This document shows, piece by piece, positions 1 to 12,353 of a stretch of 64,000 nucleotides of DNA. This stretch comes from Sanderia malayensis. Taxonomy: Eukaryota > Cnidaria > Scyphozoa > Semaeostomeae > Pelagiidae. The stretch spans positions 1-64,000 of the forward strand of contig RQOL01000390.1 of the NCBI GenBank assembly GCA_013076295.1, written 5' to 3'. The first letter of the stretch is position 1. Each line of letters opens with the position of its first letter. Below the pieces are notes generated by a model that was not told where the DNA came from, did not search any database, and saw only the letters and a program-made list of their open reading frames with translations. A program made the translations under genes and the position numbers.

Positions 1-29
1 GGAGGGAGCGTAGTGCCGGGCCCGGCTAG
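1..29 (+). mobile_element. 3' end of an upstream Helitron
   Basis: The window opens inside the GC-rich 3' module seen at the end of later elements (GGAGGGAGCGTAGTG, then CCCGGCTAG). CTAG at 26-29 fits the canonical Helitron 3' end CTRR. The next base starts the 5' terminus of the following element, so the array continues to the left of the window. Confidence 0.85.
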
Positions 30-73
30 TCTATATATACTATTCTACGGTCACACGTGACCAGGAAACGCTC

Positions 74-141
74 AACAATGGGCCATTGTCCCCGGAACAA
101 TCGACGTTCCACCAAACAATGACAACGTTCGACCAAACAAT
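74..141 (+). promoter_or_regulatory. 5' subterminal iteron-like AACAAT repeats, element 1
   Basis: AACAAT occurs at 74, 96, 115 and 136, so the spacings are 22, 19 and 21 bases, close to two helical turns. The first copy is part of the inverted repeat ACAATGGGCCATTGT, and CGTTC(G/C)ACC links the later copies. The spacing recurs in elements 2, 5, 6 and the 35982 element, which suggests a protein-binding array. Rep binding is an inference. Confidence 0.5.
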
Positions 142-1290
142 GGGCTGAAAGGAGCGGGGCTTGATATCATAAAGGCTTTTTTCCTGGGAGTCAATAAGGG
201 TTGAAATTGGTATCAAAATGATCGCTGCATTGTGCCGATGAAAGTGAAGCAATCCGCTAATTTCTAACCCCAGCGGTTCGGAATTTATGGCCCATTTTGT
301 GTTCCGACTTTCTAGAAAGTTCGGCCGACCCAGTTAATGAGATGCAAAACGAGCAGGGAGAAGCACTTGTTTTTTTGGTTGAACGGGCGGCAAGTTGCTC
401 TGGTTTAAACACGAATACATGCCGGAAATCAATTGTAAAGACGTGTCCATTGTTCTCAGGACCTGTGGAGACAATTGGTGGACAATTATTTCAAGGTATT
501 TCCTTTATTTGATTGTTTTCGGCTTTAAATAGCACGAGTTTTGTTTTGTTTAACATCACGTTTTTCTTTCGGCTCGAGGGCCTAACCAAAACACGAGGAC
601 CATTTTGATTTTCTCGGGTCGTTCTTGGCCGATTTTGTCCATTTAAACTTCTGATAACTGTTTATTTACACGAGAACTAAAGTTATCTGGCTTTGTTTTT
701 TTTGTTTTGTTGATTTTCCTCTGTTTTTGGACAGTTTTAGCCGAGTTTGGATTTTGCTTGAAAACACGAAATTTTCAAGCAACACACGTGTGTTTTGCAT
801 TTGCGAAAATTAATTTTTAAGCTCCCAAAACTTTGTTTTTTTCACCCAAATACTTTCGATAAATGTTCGCCAAGCTATTAGCTTCGTTTTTGTGTAATTT
901 GAGTTAAAATGGACAAGTTTTGACCAAGTTAGGGGAATTTTTGTGTTCTTAAAGTTGGCTGATGAATAAATTTTTTCACGGCTTTTGTGTTGGGCTGCAC
1001 TAATTACTCTCTTAAAATTCAAAACAACACTGTTAAGAAATGTGAATATATTTATCGGACTCGCTGTTTCCTTAGCTACAGTTTGATATATTTTTTATTA
1101 CAGATTGAGTTTAAATTTTCCAAGATTGATTTAATTTTTGAAGGCAACTTTTTTTTTTCAAACTTCACACTGAAGCTAGCAACTATCGGAAGCGGCTTTC
1201 AGGGGGGCAGCGTGGGCGCGGGGCGGTCGCTTGGCAGGGGGGAAGATTCGACCTCCCACTTTTACTTTCTTTAGAAATGTGGCGTCGTGT
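142..1290 (+). other. Conserved non-coding leader, element 1
   Basis: This leader of about 1.1 kb recurs in every element of the array except the 33679 unit. It has AT-rich stretches and ends with a GC-rich segment (GGGGGGCAGCGTGGGCGCGG) just before the minisatellite. Open frames here lack ATG starts and are not kept among copies, so I read it as non-coding sequence needed in cis or passively carried. Confidence 0.6.
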
Positions 1291-3305
1291 GTATTGTAGG
1301 GTATGTATGGTAGGGTATGTATTGTAGGTTATGTATTGTAGGGTATGTATTGTAAGGTATGTATTGTAGGGTATGTATTGTAGGGTATGTATTGTAGAGT
1401 ATGTATGTAGGGTATGTATTGTAGGGTATGTATTGTAAGGTATGTAGTGTAGGGTATGTATTGTAGGGTATGTATTGTAGGGTATGTATTGTAGGGTATG
1501 TATCGTACGGTATGTATTGTAGGGTATTTATCGTGGGGTATGTTATGTAGGGTATGTATTGTAGGGTATTTATTGTAGGGTATTTATTGTAGGGTATTTA
1601 TTGTAGGGTATGTATTGTATGGTATTTATTGTAGGGTATGTATTGTAGGGTATTTATTGTAGGGTATGTATTGTTTGGTATTTATTGTAGGGTATGTATT
1701 GTAGGGTATGTATAGTAGGGTATGCTTTGTAGGGTATGTATTGTAGGGTATGTATGGTAGGGTTTGTTTTTTAGGGTATGTATTGTAGGGTATGTATTGT
1801 AGGGTATGTATAAAGGGGTATGTTATGTAGGGTATGTATTGTAGGGTATGTTATGTAGGGTATGTATTGTAGGGTATGTATTGTAGGGTATGTATTGTAA
1901 GGTATGTATTATAAGGTATGTATTGTAAGGTATGTATCGTAGGGTATGTATTGTAGGGTATGTATTGTAGGGTTTGTATTGTAGGGTATGTTATGTAGGG
2001 TATGTATTGTAGGGTATTTATTGTAGGGTATGTATTGTAGGGTTATTATTGTAGGGTATGTATTGTTTGGTATTTATTGTAGGGTATGTATTGTAGGGTA
2101 TGTATAGTAGGGTATGCTTTGTAGGGTATGTATTGTAGGGTATGTATGGTAGGGTTTGTTTTTTAGGGTATGTATTGTAGGGTATGTATTGTAGGGTATG
2201 TATAGTGGGGTATGTTATGTAGGGTATGTATTGTAGGGTATGTTATGTAGGGTATGTATTGTAGGGTATGTATTGTAGGGTATGTATCGTACGGTATGTA
2301 TTGTAGGGTATTTATCGTGGGGTATGTTATGTAGGGTATGTATTGTAGGGTATTTATTGTAGGGTATTTATTGTAGGGTATTTATTGTAGGGTATGTATT
2401 GTATGGTATTTATTGTAGGGTATGTATTGTAGGGTATTTATTGTAGGGTATGTATTGTTTGGTATTTATTGTAGGGTATGTATTGTAGGGTATGTATAGT
2501 AGGGTATGCTTTGTAGGGTATGTATTGTAGGGTATGTATGGTAGGGTTTGTTTTTTAGGGTATGTATTGTAGGGTATGTATTGTAGGGTATGTATAAAGG
2601 GGTATGTTATGTAGGGTATGTATTGTAGGGTATGTTATGTAGGGTATGTATTGTAGGGTATGTATTGTAGGGTATGTATTGTAAGGTATGTATTATAAGG
2701 TATGTATTGTAAGGTATGTATCGTAGGGTATGTATTGTAGGGTATGTATTGTAGGGTTTGTATTGTAGGGTATGTTATGTAGGGTATGTATTGTAGGGTA
2801 TTTATTGTAGGGTATGTATTGTAGGGTTATTATTGTAGGGTATGTATTGTTTGGTATTTATTGTAGGGTATGTATTGTAGGGTATGTATAGTAGGGTATG
2901 CTTTGTAGGGTATGTATTGTAGGGTATGTATGGTAGGGTTTGTTTTTTAGGGTATGTATTGTAGGGTATGTATTGTAGGGTATGTATAGTGGGGTATGTT
3001 ATGTAGGGTATGTATTGTAGGGTATGTTATGTAGGGTATGTATTGTAGGGTATATATTGTAGGGTATGTATTGTAAGGTATGTATTATAAGGTATGTATT
3101 GTAAGGTATGTATCGTAGGGTATGTATTGTAGGGTATGTTATGTAGGGTATGTATTGTAGGGTATTTATTGTAGGGTATGTTATGTAGGGTATGTATTGT
3201 AGGGTATGTATTGTAGGGTATGTATTGTAGGGTTTGTATTGTAGGGTATCTATTGTAGGGTATGTATTGTAGGGTATGTATTGTAAGGTATGTATTGTAG
3301 GGTAT
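1291..3305 (+). repeat. 14-bp minisatellite with 392-bp higher-order repeat
   Basis: The unit is TATGTATTGTAGGG with point variants. The rare variant GTTTGTTTTTTAGGG falls at 1762, 2154, 2546 and 2938, exactly 392 bases (28 units) apart. The variants TATCGTACGG (1501, 2285) and TATAAAGGGG (1809, 2593) recur at 784 bases (56 units). The array therefore grew by block duplication as well as by single units. Confidence 0.95.
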
Positions 3306-3329
3306 GTATGTATGTATGTATGTATGTAT

Positions 3330-3434
3330 GAGCATGAGCGGGAGCGAATGCAGCGCGCGAAGCGCGCCAACCAGATTAAGCTTTGTTTACTTGACGGGCT
3401 CTGGGGAGGGAGCGAAGCGACCGAACCCGGCTCA
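3330..3434 (+). other. Internal copy of the Helitron 3' module (no CTAG)
   Basis: This is the GC-rich module GGCATGAGCGGGAGCGAATG…, with the hairpin GCGCGC-GAA-GCGCGC and a run ending CCGAACCCGGCTCATG. Where the real terminus has CCCCCGGCTAG, this copy has CCCGGCTCA, and (TATG)n follows directly. It looks like a terminator that no longer ends the element. Confidence 0.75.
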
Positions 3435-3499
3435 TGTATGTATGTATGTATGTATGTATGTATGTATGTATGTATGTATGTATGTATGTATGTTTGTAT
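3435..3499 (+). repeat. (TATG)n microsatellite
   Basis: About sixteen TATG units separate the internal and terminal 3' modules. Similar tracts lie next to most 3' modules in the array. Confidence 0.9.
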
Positions 3500-3604
3500 G
3501 GGCATGAGCGGGAGCGAATGCAGCGCGCGAAGCGCGCCAACCACATTAAACTTTTTGTACTTGACGGGCTCCGGGAAGCGAGCGTAGCGAGTGCCCCCGG
3601 CTAG
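3500..3604 (+). other. Helitron 3' terminal module with CTAG end, element 1
   Basis: The 3' terminus contains the stem-loop GCGCGC-GAA-GCGCGC, then a second possible stem (CCGGG… with CCCGG) whose 3' arm runs into CTAG. A hairpin close to CTRR is the known Helitron termination signal. Here the final stem is unusually close to CTAG. Confidence 0.8.
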
Positions 3605-3648
3605 TCTATATATACTATTCTACGATCACACGTGACCCGCCGACTGTG

Positions 3649-3715
3649 AACAATGCCCATTGTCTTTTGAACAATCGACGTTCGAAAAAACAATGGCAAC
3701 GTTCGACCAAACAAT
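3649..3715 (+). promoter_or_regulatory. AACAAT iteron-like repeats, element 2
   Basis: AACAAT starts at 3649, 3670, 3689 and 3710 (spacings 21, 19, 21), almost the same as in element 1 although intervening bases differ. Confidence 0.5.
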
Positions 3716-4864
3716 GGGATCAAAGGAGCGGGGCTTGATATCATAAAGGCTTTTTTTCTGGGGGTCAATAAGGGTGCAAAGTGGTATCAAAATGATTGCT
3801 GCATCGCGCTGATCAAAGTAAAGTATGTGGCTAATTTCTACTCCAAACGGTTCGGGAGTTATGGCCCATTTTGTGTTCTGACTTTCTATAAAGTTCCGAG
3901 GACGGAGTTAATGAGATGCAAAACGAGCAGGGAGAAGCACGTGTTTTTTTAGTTCAACGGGCGGCAAGTTGCTCGGGTTTAAACGTTAATTTATGCCGGA
4001 AATCAATTGTAAAGACGTGTCAATTGTTGTCAAGACCTGTGGAGACAATTGGTGGACAATTATTTCAAGGTATTTGCTTTATTCAATTGTTTTTGGCTTT
4101 AAATAGCACGAGTTTTGTTTTGTTTCACCTCACGTTTTTCTTTCGGCTCGAGGGCCTAACCAAAACAAGAAGACAATTTTGATTTTCTCGGGTCCTTCTG
4201 GGCCGATTTTCTCCATTTAAACTTTCGATAACTGTTTATTTACACAAGAACTAAAGTTATATGGCTTTGTTTTTTTTGTTTTGTTGATTTTCCTCTGTTT
4301 TTGGACAGTTTTAGCCGAGTTTGGATTTTGCTTGAAAACACGAAATTTTCAAGCAACATGCGTGTGTTTTGCATTTGCGAAAATTAATTTTTAAGCTCCC
4401 AAAACTTTGGTTTTTTCACCCAAATACTTTCGATAAATGTTCGCCAAGCTATTAGCTTCGTTTTTGTGTAATTTGAGTTAAAATGGAGAAATTTTGACCA
4501 AGTTAGGGGAATTTTTGTGTTCTTAAAGTTGGCTGATGAATAAATTTTTTCACGGCTTTTGTGTTGGGTTGCACTAAATACTCTCTTAAAATTCAAAACA
4601 ACACTGTTAAGAAATGTGAATATATTTATCGGACTCGCTGTTTCCTTAGCTACAGTTTGATATATTTTTTTTTACAGATTGAGTTTAAATTTTCCAAGAT
4701 TGATTTAATTTTTGAAGGCAACTTTTTTTTTTCAAACTTCACGCTGAAGCTAGCAACTATCGGAAGCGGCTTTCAGGGGGGCAGCGTGGGCGCGGGGCGG
4801 TCGCTTGGCAGGGGGGAAGATTCGACCTCCCACCTTTACTTTCTTTAGAAATGTGGCGTCGTGT

Positions 4865-5968
<1,104 letters not shown>

Positions 5969-6050
5969 ATGTATGTATGTATGTATGTATGTATGTATGT
6001 ATGTATGTATGTATGTATGTAGGTATGTATGTATGTATGTATGTATGTAT

Positions 6051-6155
6051 GGGCATGAGCGGGAGCGAATGCAGCGCGCGAAGTGCGCCAACCACATTAA
6101 ACTTTTTGTACTTGACGGGCTCCGGGAAGCGAGCGTAGCGAGTGCCCCCGGCTAG
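6051..6155 (+). other. Helitron 3' terminal module, element 2
   Basis: GC-rich hairpin module ending CCCCCGGCTAG. The next element starts at the following base. Confidence 0.8.
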
Positions 6156-7616
6156 TCTATCTCTATTATATAATCTACGTCGACACGTGACCCGCCGACT
6201 CTAAACAATGGGCTATTGTTTATTGAACAATCGACGTTCGACCGAACAATGGGATCAAAGGAGCGGGCGTTGCCACTCAAAGGCTTTTTTTCTGGGGGTC
6301 AATAAGGGTGCAAATTGGTATAAAAATGATCGCTGCGTTGTGCTGATGAAACTAAAGCTTTCCGCTAATTTCTAACCCCAGCGGTTCGAGAGTTATGACC
6401 CATTTTGTGTTCCGACTTTCTAGAAAGTTCCCAGGACGGAGTTAATGAGATGCAAAACGAGCAGGGAGAAGCACGTGTTTTTTTAGTTGAACGGGCGGCA
6501 AGTTGCTCGGGTTTAAACGTGAATACGTGCCGGAAATCAATTGTAAAGACGTGCCAATCGTTGTCAAGACCTGTGGAGACAATGTGTGGACAATTATTTC
6601 AAGGTATTTCCTTTTATTCAATTGTTTTTTGCGAGTTTTGTTTTGTGTCAACTCACGTTTTTTGTGTTGAGGCAAGGGCCTAACGAAAACACGAAGACAA
6701 TTTTGATTTTCTTGGGTCGTTCTGGGCCGATTTCCTCCATTTAAACTTTCGATAACTGTTTATTTACACGATAACTAAAGTTATCTGGCTTTGTTTTTTT
6801 TGTTTTGTTGATTTTCCTCTGCTTTTGGACAGTGTTAGCCCGGATTTGGTTTTGCTGGAAAACACGAAATTTTCACGCAACACGCGTGTGTTGTGCATTC
6901 GCGAAAATTAAATTTTAACCTGGCAAAACTTTGTTTTTTTCACCCAAATACTTTCGATAAATGTTCTACAGGCTATTGGCTTCAGTTTGATATTTTCGTG
7001 GGTTCTGTAGGACAAAAATTGGCCACGTTAATTTAATTTGAAACTTGGTGAATCGTGTTTGAAATGCTATTTTTGCAGGGGGTTTGATTTCAAGGCTATT
7101 TTGATGAAGAAAATCATGCCTTGGACTTCAAAAATTTACAACTAAAATTGCGAAAAGCTTTTCATATGCACCCAAGTACTTTCGATACTTATTCGCCAAG
7201 GTATGAGCTTCATGCTGGTGTAATTTGAGTTCAAATGGGCAAATTTTGACCAAGTTAGGGGAATTTTTGTGTTCTTAAAGTTGGCTGATGAATAAATTTT
7301 TTCACGGCTTTTGTGTTGGGCTGCACTAAATACTCTCTTAAAATTCAAAACAACACTGTTAAGAAATGTGAATATATTTATCGGATGCGCTGTTTCCTCA
7401 GCTACAGTTTGATATATTTTTTATTACAGATTGAGTTTAAATTTTCCAGGATTGATTAAATTTTTGAAGGCAACTATTTTTTTTCAAACTTCACACTGAA
7501 GCTATCAACTTTCGGAAGCGGCTTTCAGGGGGGCGGCGTGGGCGCGGGGCGGTCGCTTGGCAGGGGTGAAGATTTGACCTCCCACCTTTACTTTCTTTAG
7601 AAATGTGGCGTCCTGT

Positions 7617-8773
7617 GTATTGTAGGGTATGTATGGTAGGGTATGTATTGTAGGGTATGTATTGTAGGTTATGTATTGTAGGGTATGTATTGTAGGGTAT
7701 TTATTGTAGGGTATGTATTGTATGGTATTCATTGTAGGGTATGTATTGTAGGGTATGCATAGTAGGGTATGTTATGTAGGGTATGTATTGTAGGGTATGT
7801 ATTGTAGGGTTTGTTTTTTAGGGTATGTATTGTAGGGTATGTATTGTAGGGTATGTATAGTGGGGTATGTTATGTAGGGTATGTATTGTAGGGTATGTAT
7901 AGTGGGGTATGTTATGTAGGGTATGTATTGTAGGGTATGTTATGTAGGGTATGTATTGTAGGGTATGTATTGTAGGGTATGTATTGTAAGGTATGTATTT
8001 TAAGGTATGTATTGTAAGGTATGTATCGTAGGGTATGTATTGTAGGGTATGTATTGTAGGGTATGTATTGTAGGGTATGTTATGTAGGGTATGTATTGTA
8101 GGGTATGTATTGTAGGGTATGTATTTTAGGGTATTTATAGTAGGGTATGTATTGTCGGGTATGTTATGTAGGGTATGTATTGTAGGGTATGTATCGTAGG
8201 GTATGTGTTGTAGGGTATGTATTGTAAGGTATGTATTTTAAGGTATGTATTGTAAGGTATGTATCGTAGGGTATGTATTGTAGGGTATGTATTGTAGGGT
8301 ATGTATTGTAGGGTATGTTATGTAGGGTATGTATTGTAGGGTATGTATTGTAGGGTATGTATCGTAGGGTATGTATTGTAGGGTATGTATTGTAGGGTAT
8401 GTATTGTAAGGTATGTATTGTAGGGTATGTATTGTAGGGTATGTATCGTAGGGTATGTGTTGTAGGGTATGTATTGTAGGGTATGTATCGTAGGGTATGT
8501 ATTGTAGGGTATGTATTGTAGGGTATGTATTGTAGGGTTTGCATTGTAGGGTATGTATTGTAGGGTATGTATTGTAGGGTATGTATTGTAGGGTATGTAT
8601 GGTAGGGTATGTTTGTAGTATGATTAGGGTATGTATTGTAAGGTATGTATTGTAGGGTATGTATTGTAGGGTATGTATTGTAAGGTATGTATCGTAGGGC
8701 ATGTATGGTAGGGTATGTATCGTAGGGTTTGTATTGTAGGGTATGTATTGTAGGGTATGTATTGTAGGGTATG
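7617..8773 (+). repeat. 14-bp minisatellite, element 3
   Basis: TATGTATTGTAGGG units over about 1.15 kb, passing directly into (TATG)n before the first 3' module. Confidence 0.93.
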
Positions 8774-8796
8774 TATGTATGTATGTATGTATGTAT

Positions 8797-8901
8797 GGGC
8801 ATGAGCGGTAGCGAATGCAGCGCGCGAAGCGCACCCACCAGATTAAGCTTTGTTTATGTGATGGGATCCGGGGAGGGAGCGAAGCGACCGAACCCGGCTC
8901 A
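8797..8901 (+). other. Internal 3' module 1, element 3
   Basis: Module with GCGCGCGAAGCGCACCC, ending CCCGGCTCATG, and flanked by (TATG)n. CTAG is missing. Confidence 0.72.
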
Positions 8902-8938
8902 TGTATGTATGTATGTATGTATGTATGTATGTATGTAT

Positions 8939-9043
8939 GGGCATGAGCGGTAGCGAATGCAGCGCGCGAAGCGCGCCAACCAGATTAAGCTTTGTTTACT
9001 TGACGGGCTCCGGGGAGGGAGCGAAGCGACCGAACCCGGCCCA
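8939..9043 (+). other. Internal 3' module 2, element 3
   Basis: Second internal module, ending CCCGGCCCATG. A (TATG)n tract of about 110 bases separates it from the terminal module. Confidence 0.72.
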
Positions 9044-9156
9044 TGTATGTATGTATGTATGTATGTATGTATGTATGTATGTATGTATGTAGGTATGTAT
9101 GTATGTATGTATGTATGTATGTATGTATGTATGTATGTATGTATGTATGTATGTAT

Positions 9157-9261
9157 GGGCATGAGCGGGAGCGAATGCAGCGCGCAAAGCGCGCCAACCA
9201 CATTAAACTTTTTGTACTTGACGGGCTCCGGGAAGCGAGCGTAGCGAGTGCCCCCGGCTAG
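9157..9261 (+). other. Helitron 3' terminal module, element 3
   Basis: Ends CCCCCGGCTAG. Element 4 begins TCTCTATTATATAATC immediately after. Confidence 0.8.
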
Positions 9262-10263
9262 TCTCTATTATATAATCTACGTCGACACGTGACCGGGAGC
9301 CGCTGAACAATGGGCCATTGTTTGGTGAACAATCGACATTCGACCGAACAATGGGATCAAAGGAGCGGCCCTTGCCACTCAAAGGCTTTTTTTCTGGGGG
9401 TCAATAAGGGTGCAAATTGGTACGGAAATGATCGCTGCATTGTGCTGATGAGACTAAAGCTTTCCGCTAATTTCTAACCCCAGCGGTTCGAGAGTTATGG
9501 CCAATTTTGTGTTCCGACCTTCTAGAAAGTTCCCAGGACGGAGTTAATGAGATGCAAAACGAGCAGGGAGAAGCACGTGTTTTTTTGGTTGAACGGGCTG
9601 CAAGTTGCTCGGGTTTAAACGTGAATACGTGCCGGAAATCAGTGTAAAGACTTGTCAATTGTTGTCAAGACCAGTGGAGACAATTGGTGAACAATTATTT
9701 CAAGGTATTTTCTTTATTCAATTGTTTTTGGCTTTAAATAGCACGAGTTTTGTTTTGTTTCACCTCACGTTTTTCTTTCGGCTCGAGGGCCTAACCAAAA
9801 CACGAAGACAATTTTGATTTTCTCGGGTCGTTCTGGGCCGATTTTCTCCATTTAAACTTTCGATAACTGTTTATTTACCCAAGAACTAAAGTTATATGGC
9901 TTTGTTTTTTTTCTTTTGTCGATTTTCCTCTGATTTTGGACAGTTTTGGCCGAGTTTGGGTTTTGCTGGAAAACACGAAATTTTCAAGCAACACGCCTGT
10001 GTTTTGCATTTGCGAAAATTATTTTTTAACCTGCCAAAACTTTGTTTTTTTCACCCAAATACTTTCGATAAATGTTCGCCAAGCTATCAGCTTCATTTTG
10101 ATATTTTCGTGGGTTCTGTAGCACGAAAATTCGCCACGTTAATTTAATTTGAAAGTTTTAGTGTTTTTAAAGTACGTTGATGAATTCATTTTTTCACTTT
10201 CAGAAGAAACGGCTTTTAGGGGGGCGGCAGGGTGGCCGCTGGATGGTCGCTTGCCAGGGGGAA

Positions 10264-10823
10264 GTATGGTAGGGTATGTATGGTAGGGTATGTATGGTAG
10301 GGTATGTATTGTAGGGTATGTATTGTAAGGTATGTATTGTAGGGTATGTATCGTAGGGTATGTATTGTAGGGTATGTATTGTAGGGTATGTATTGTAGGG
10401 TATTTATTGTAGGGTATGTATTGTAGGGTATGTATTGTAGGGTATGTATTGTAAGGTATGTATTGTAGGGTATGTATCGTAGGGTATGTATTGTAGGGTA
10501 TGTATTGTAGGGTATGTATTGTAGGGTATTTATTGTAGGGTATGTATTGTAGGGTATGTATTGTAGGGTATGTATTGTAGGGTTTGTATTGTAGGGTATG
10601 TATTGTAGGGTATGTATTGTAGGGTATGTATGTAGGGTATGTATTGTAGGGTATGTATTTTAGGGTATGTAGTCTAGGGTATGTATTGTAGGGTATGTAT
10701 TGTAGGGTATGTATTGTAGGGTATGTATTGTAGGGTATGTATTGTAGGGTATGTTATGTAGGGTATGTATTGTAGGGTATGTATTGTAGGGTATGTATTG
10801 TAGGGTATGTATTGTAGGGTATG
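10264..10823 (+). repeat. 14-bp minisatellite, element 4
   Basis: TATGTATTGTAGGG units with few variants. A block near 10300-10400 recurs near 10440-10540, which suggests a recent block duplication. Confidence 0.92.
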
Positions 10824-10838
10824 TATGTATGTATGTAT

Positions 10839-10943
10839 GGGCATGAGCGGCAGCGAATGCAGCGCGCGAAGCGCGCCCACCAGACTAAGCTTTCTTTACT
10901 TGACGGGCTCCGGGGAGGGAGCGAAGCGACCGAACCCGGCCCA
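10839..10943 (+). other. Internal 3' module, element 4
   Basis: GC-rich hairpin module ending CCCGGCCCATG and followed by about nine TATG units. Confidence 0.72.
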
Positions 10944-10980
10944 TGTATGTATGTATGTATGTATGTATGTATGTATGTAT

Positions 10981-11087
10981 GGGCATGAGCGGGAGCGAAT
11001 GCAGCGCGCGAAGCGCGCCAACCACATTAAGCTTTTGTTGCTTGGGGGGCTCCGGGGAGGGAGCGAAGCGACCGGGCCCCCGGCTAG
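10981..11087 (+). other. Helitron 3' terminal module, element 4
   Basis: Ends GGGCCCCCGGCTAG. The next element lacks the first bases of the usual 5' end: it reads CTAG|TATATACTATTC instead of CTAG|TCTATATATAC. Confidence 0.78.
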
Positions 11088-11127
11088 TATATACTATTCT
11101 ACGATCACCCGTGACCAGGAAACGCTC

Positions 11128-11195
11128 AACAATGGGCCATTGTCCCCGGAACAATCGACGTTCCACCAAACAATGACAACGTTCGACCAAACAAT
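11128..11195 (+). promoter_or_regulatory. AACAAT iteron-like repeats, element 5
   Basis: AACAAT starts at 11128, 11150, 11169 and 11190 (spacings 22, 19, 21), identical in spacing to element 1. Confidence 0.5.
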
Positions 11196-12105
11196 GGGAT
11201 CAAAGGAGCGGGGCTTGATATCATAAAGGCTTTTTTCCTGGGGGTCAATAAGGGTGCAAATTGGTATCAAAATGATCGCTGCATCGCGCTGATCAAAGTA
11301 AAGTATGTGGCTAATTTCTACTCCAAACGGTTCGGGAGTTATGGCCCATTTTGTGTTCCGACTTTCTAGAAAGTTCCGAGGACGGAGTTAATGAGATGCA
11401 AAACGAGCAGGGAGAAGCACGTGTTTTTTTAGTTGAACGGGCGGTAAGTTGCTCGGGTTTAAACGTGAATACCTGCCGGAAATCAATTGTAAAGACGTGC
11501 CAATTGTTGTCAAGACCTGTGGAGACAATTGGTGGACAATTATTTCAAGGTATTTCCTTTATTCAATTGTTTTTGGCTTTTAGCACGAGTTTTGTATTGT
11601 TTCACCTCACGTTTTTCTTTCGGCTCGAGGGCCTAACCAAAACACGAAGACAATTTTGATTTTCTCGGGTCGTTCTGGGCCGATTTTCTCCATTTAAACT
11701 TTCGATAACTGTTTATTTACACAAGAACTAAAGTTATATGGCTTTGTTTTTTTTGTTTTCTTGATTTTCCTCTGTTTTTGGACAGTTTTCGCCGAGTTTG
11801 GATTTTGCTGAAAAACACGAAATTTTCAAGCAACACGCGTGTGTTTTGCATTTGCGAAAATTACTTTTTAACCTGCCAAAACTTTGTTTTTTTCACCCAA
11901 ATTCTTTCGATAAATGTTCGCCAAGCTATTAGCTTCATTTTGATATTTTCGTGGGTTCTGTAGGACGAAAATTCGCCACGTTAATTTAATTTGAAAGTTT
12001 TAGTGTCTGTAAAGTAGGTTGATGAATTCATTTTTTCACTTTCAGAAGAAACGGCTTTTAGGGGGGCCGCAGGGTGGGCGCTGGGTGGTCGCTTGCCAGG
12101 GGGAA

Positions 12106-12340
12106 GTATTGTAGGGTGTGTATTGTAGGGTATGCATTGTAGGGTATGTATTGTAGGGTATGTATTGTAGGGTATGTATTGTAGGGTATGTTATGTAGGG
12201 TATGTATTGTAGGGTAGGTGTTGTAGGGTATGTATTATAGGGTATGTATCGTAGGGTATGTTATGTAGGGTATGTATTGTAGGGTATGTATTGTAGGGTT
12301 TGTATTGTAGGGTATGTATTGTAGGGTATGTATTGTATGT
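12106..12340 (+). repeat. 14-bp minisatellite, core copy 1
   Basis: About seventeen TATGTATTGTAGGG-type units. The coding elements carry shorter arrays here than element 6 does. Confidence 0.9.
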
Positions 12341-12353
12341 ATGTATGTATGTA

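Larger units (their letters stand above)
30..3604 (+). mobile_element. Non-autonomous Helitron, element 1
   Basis: The element begins TCTATATATACTATTCTACG and ends CCCCCGGCTAG at 3604. Layout: 5' terminus with CACGTGAC, AACAAT repeats (74-141), a non-coding leader to about 1290, a 14-bp minisatellite (1291-3305), an internal 3' module, (TATG)n, and the terminal 3' module. No reading frame resembles a protein family. Open frames in the leader and minisatellite are repeat artefacts. It is mobilised, if at all, by Rep/Hel supplied in trans. Confidence 0.85.
6156..9261 (+). mobile_element. Non-autonomous Helitron, element 3
   Basis: The 5' end is a variant, TCTATCTCTATTATATAATC, followed by CGACACGTGAC. 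The leader has an extra segment (about 7030-7245) that repeats the earlier ACTTTCGATA…TTCGCCAAG stretch. The same long form occurs in the element at 52084. A minisatellite and three 3' modules follow. No protein gene was found. Confidence 0.83.
9262..11087 (+). mobile_element. Non-autonomous Helitron, element 4
   Basis: Short element with 5' end TCTCTATTATATAATCTACG. AACAAT occurs at 9306, 9328 and 9347. The leader ends differently from elements 1-3: after GAAGAAACGGCTTTTAGGGG it enters the minisatellite at about 10264. This second leader form is shared with elements 5, 6, 7 and 8. The element ends in CTAG at 11084-11087. No protein gene was found. Confidence 0.83.

Noticed and set aside
297..512. 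Recurrent leader frame (Cys-Ser-Asp-Phe-Leu-Glu-Ser-Ser…) seen in many elements
   Set aside because: It begins at TTG rather than ATG, and its length and C-terminus change through indels between copies. The conservation is of DNA, not of a protein.
1291..3305. Telomere-like TAGGG motifs in the minisatellite
   Set aside because: The unit is 14 bp (TATGTATTGTAGGG) and lies inside every element. It is not a short telomeric repeat and is not at a chromosome end.
2999..3544. Long open frames on both strands in the minisatellite (His-Thr-Leu-Gln-Tyr-Ile-Pro-Tyr-Asn repeats)
   Set aside because: A 14-bp unit without stops in several frames gives these mechanically. They have no constant start and vary with the array.
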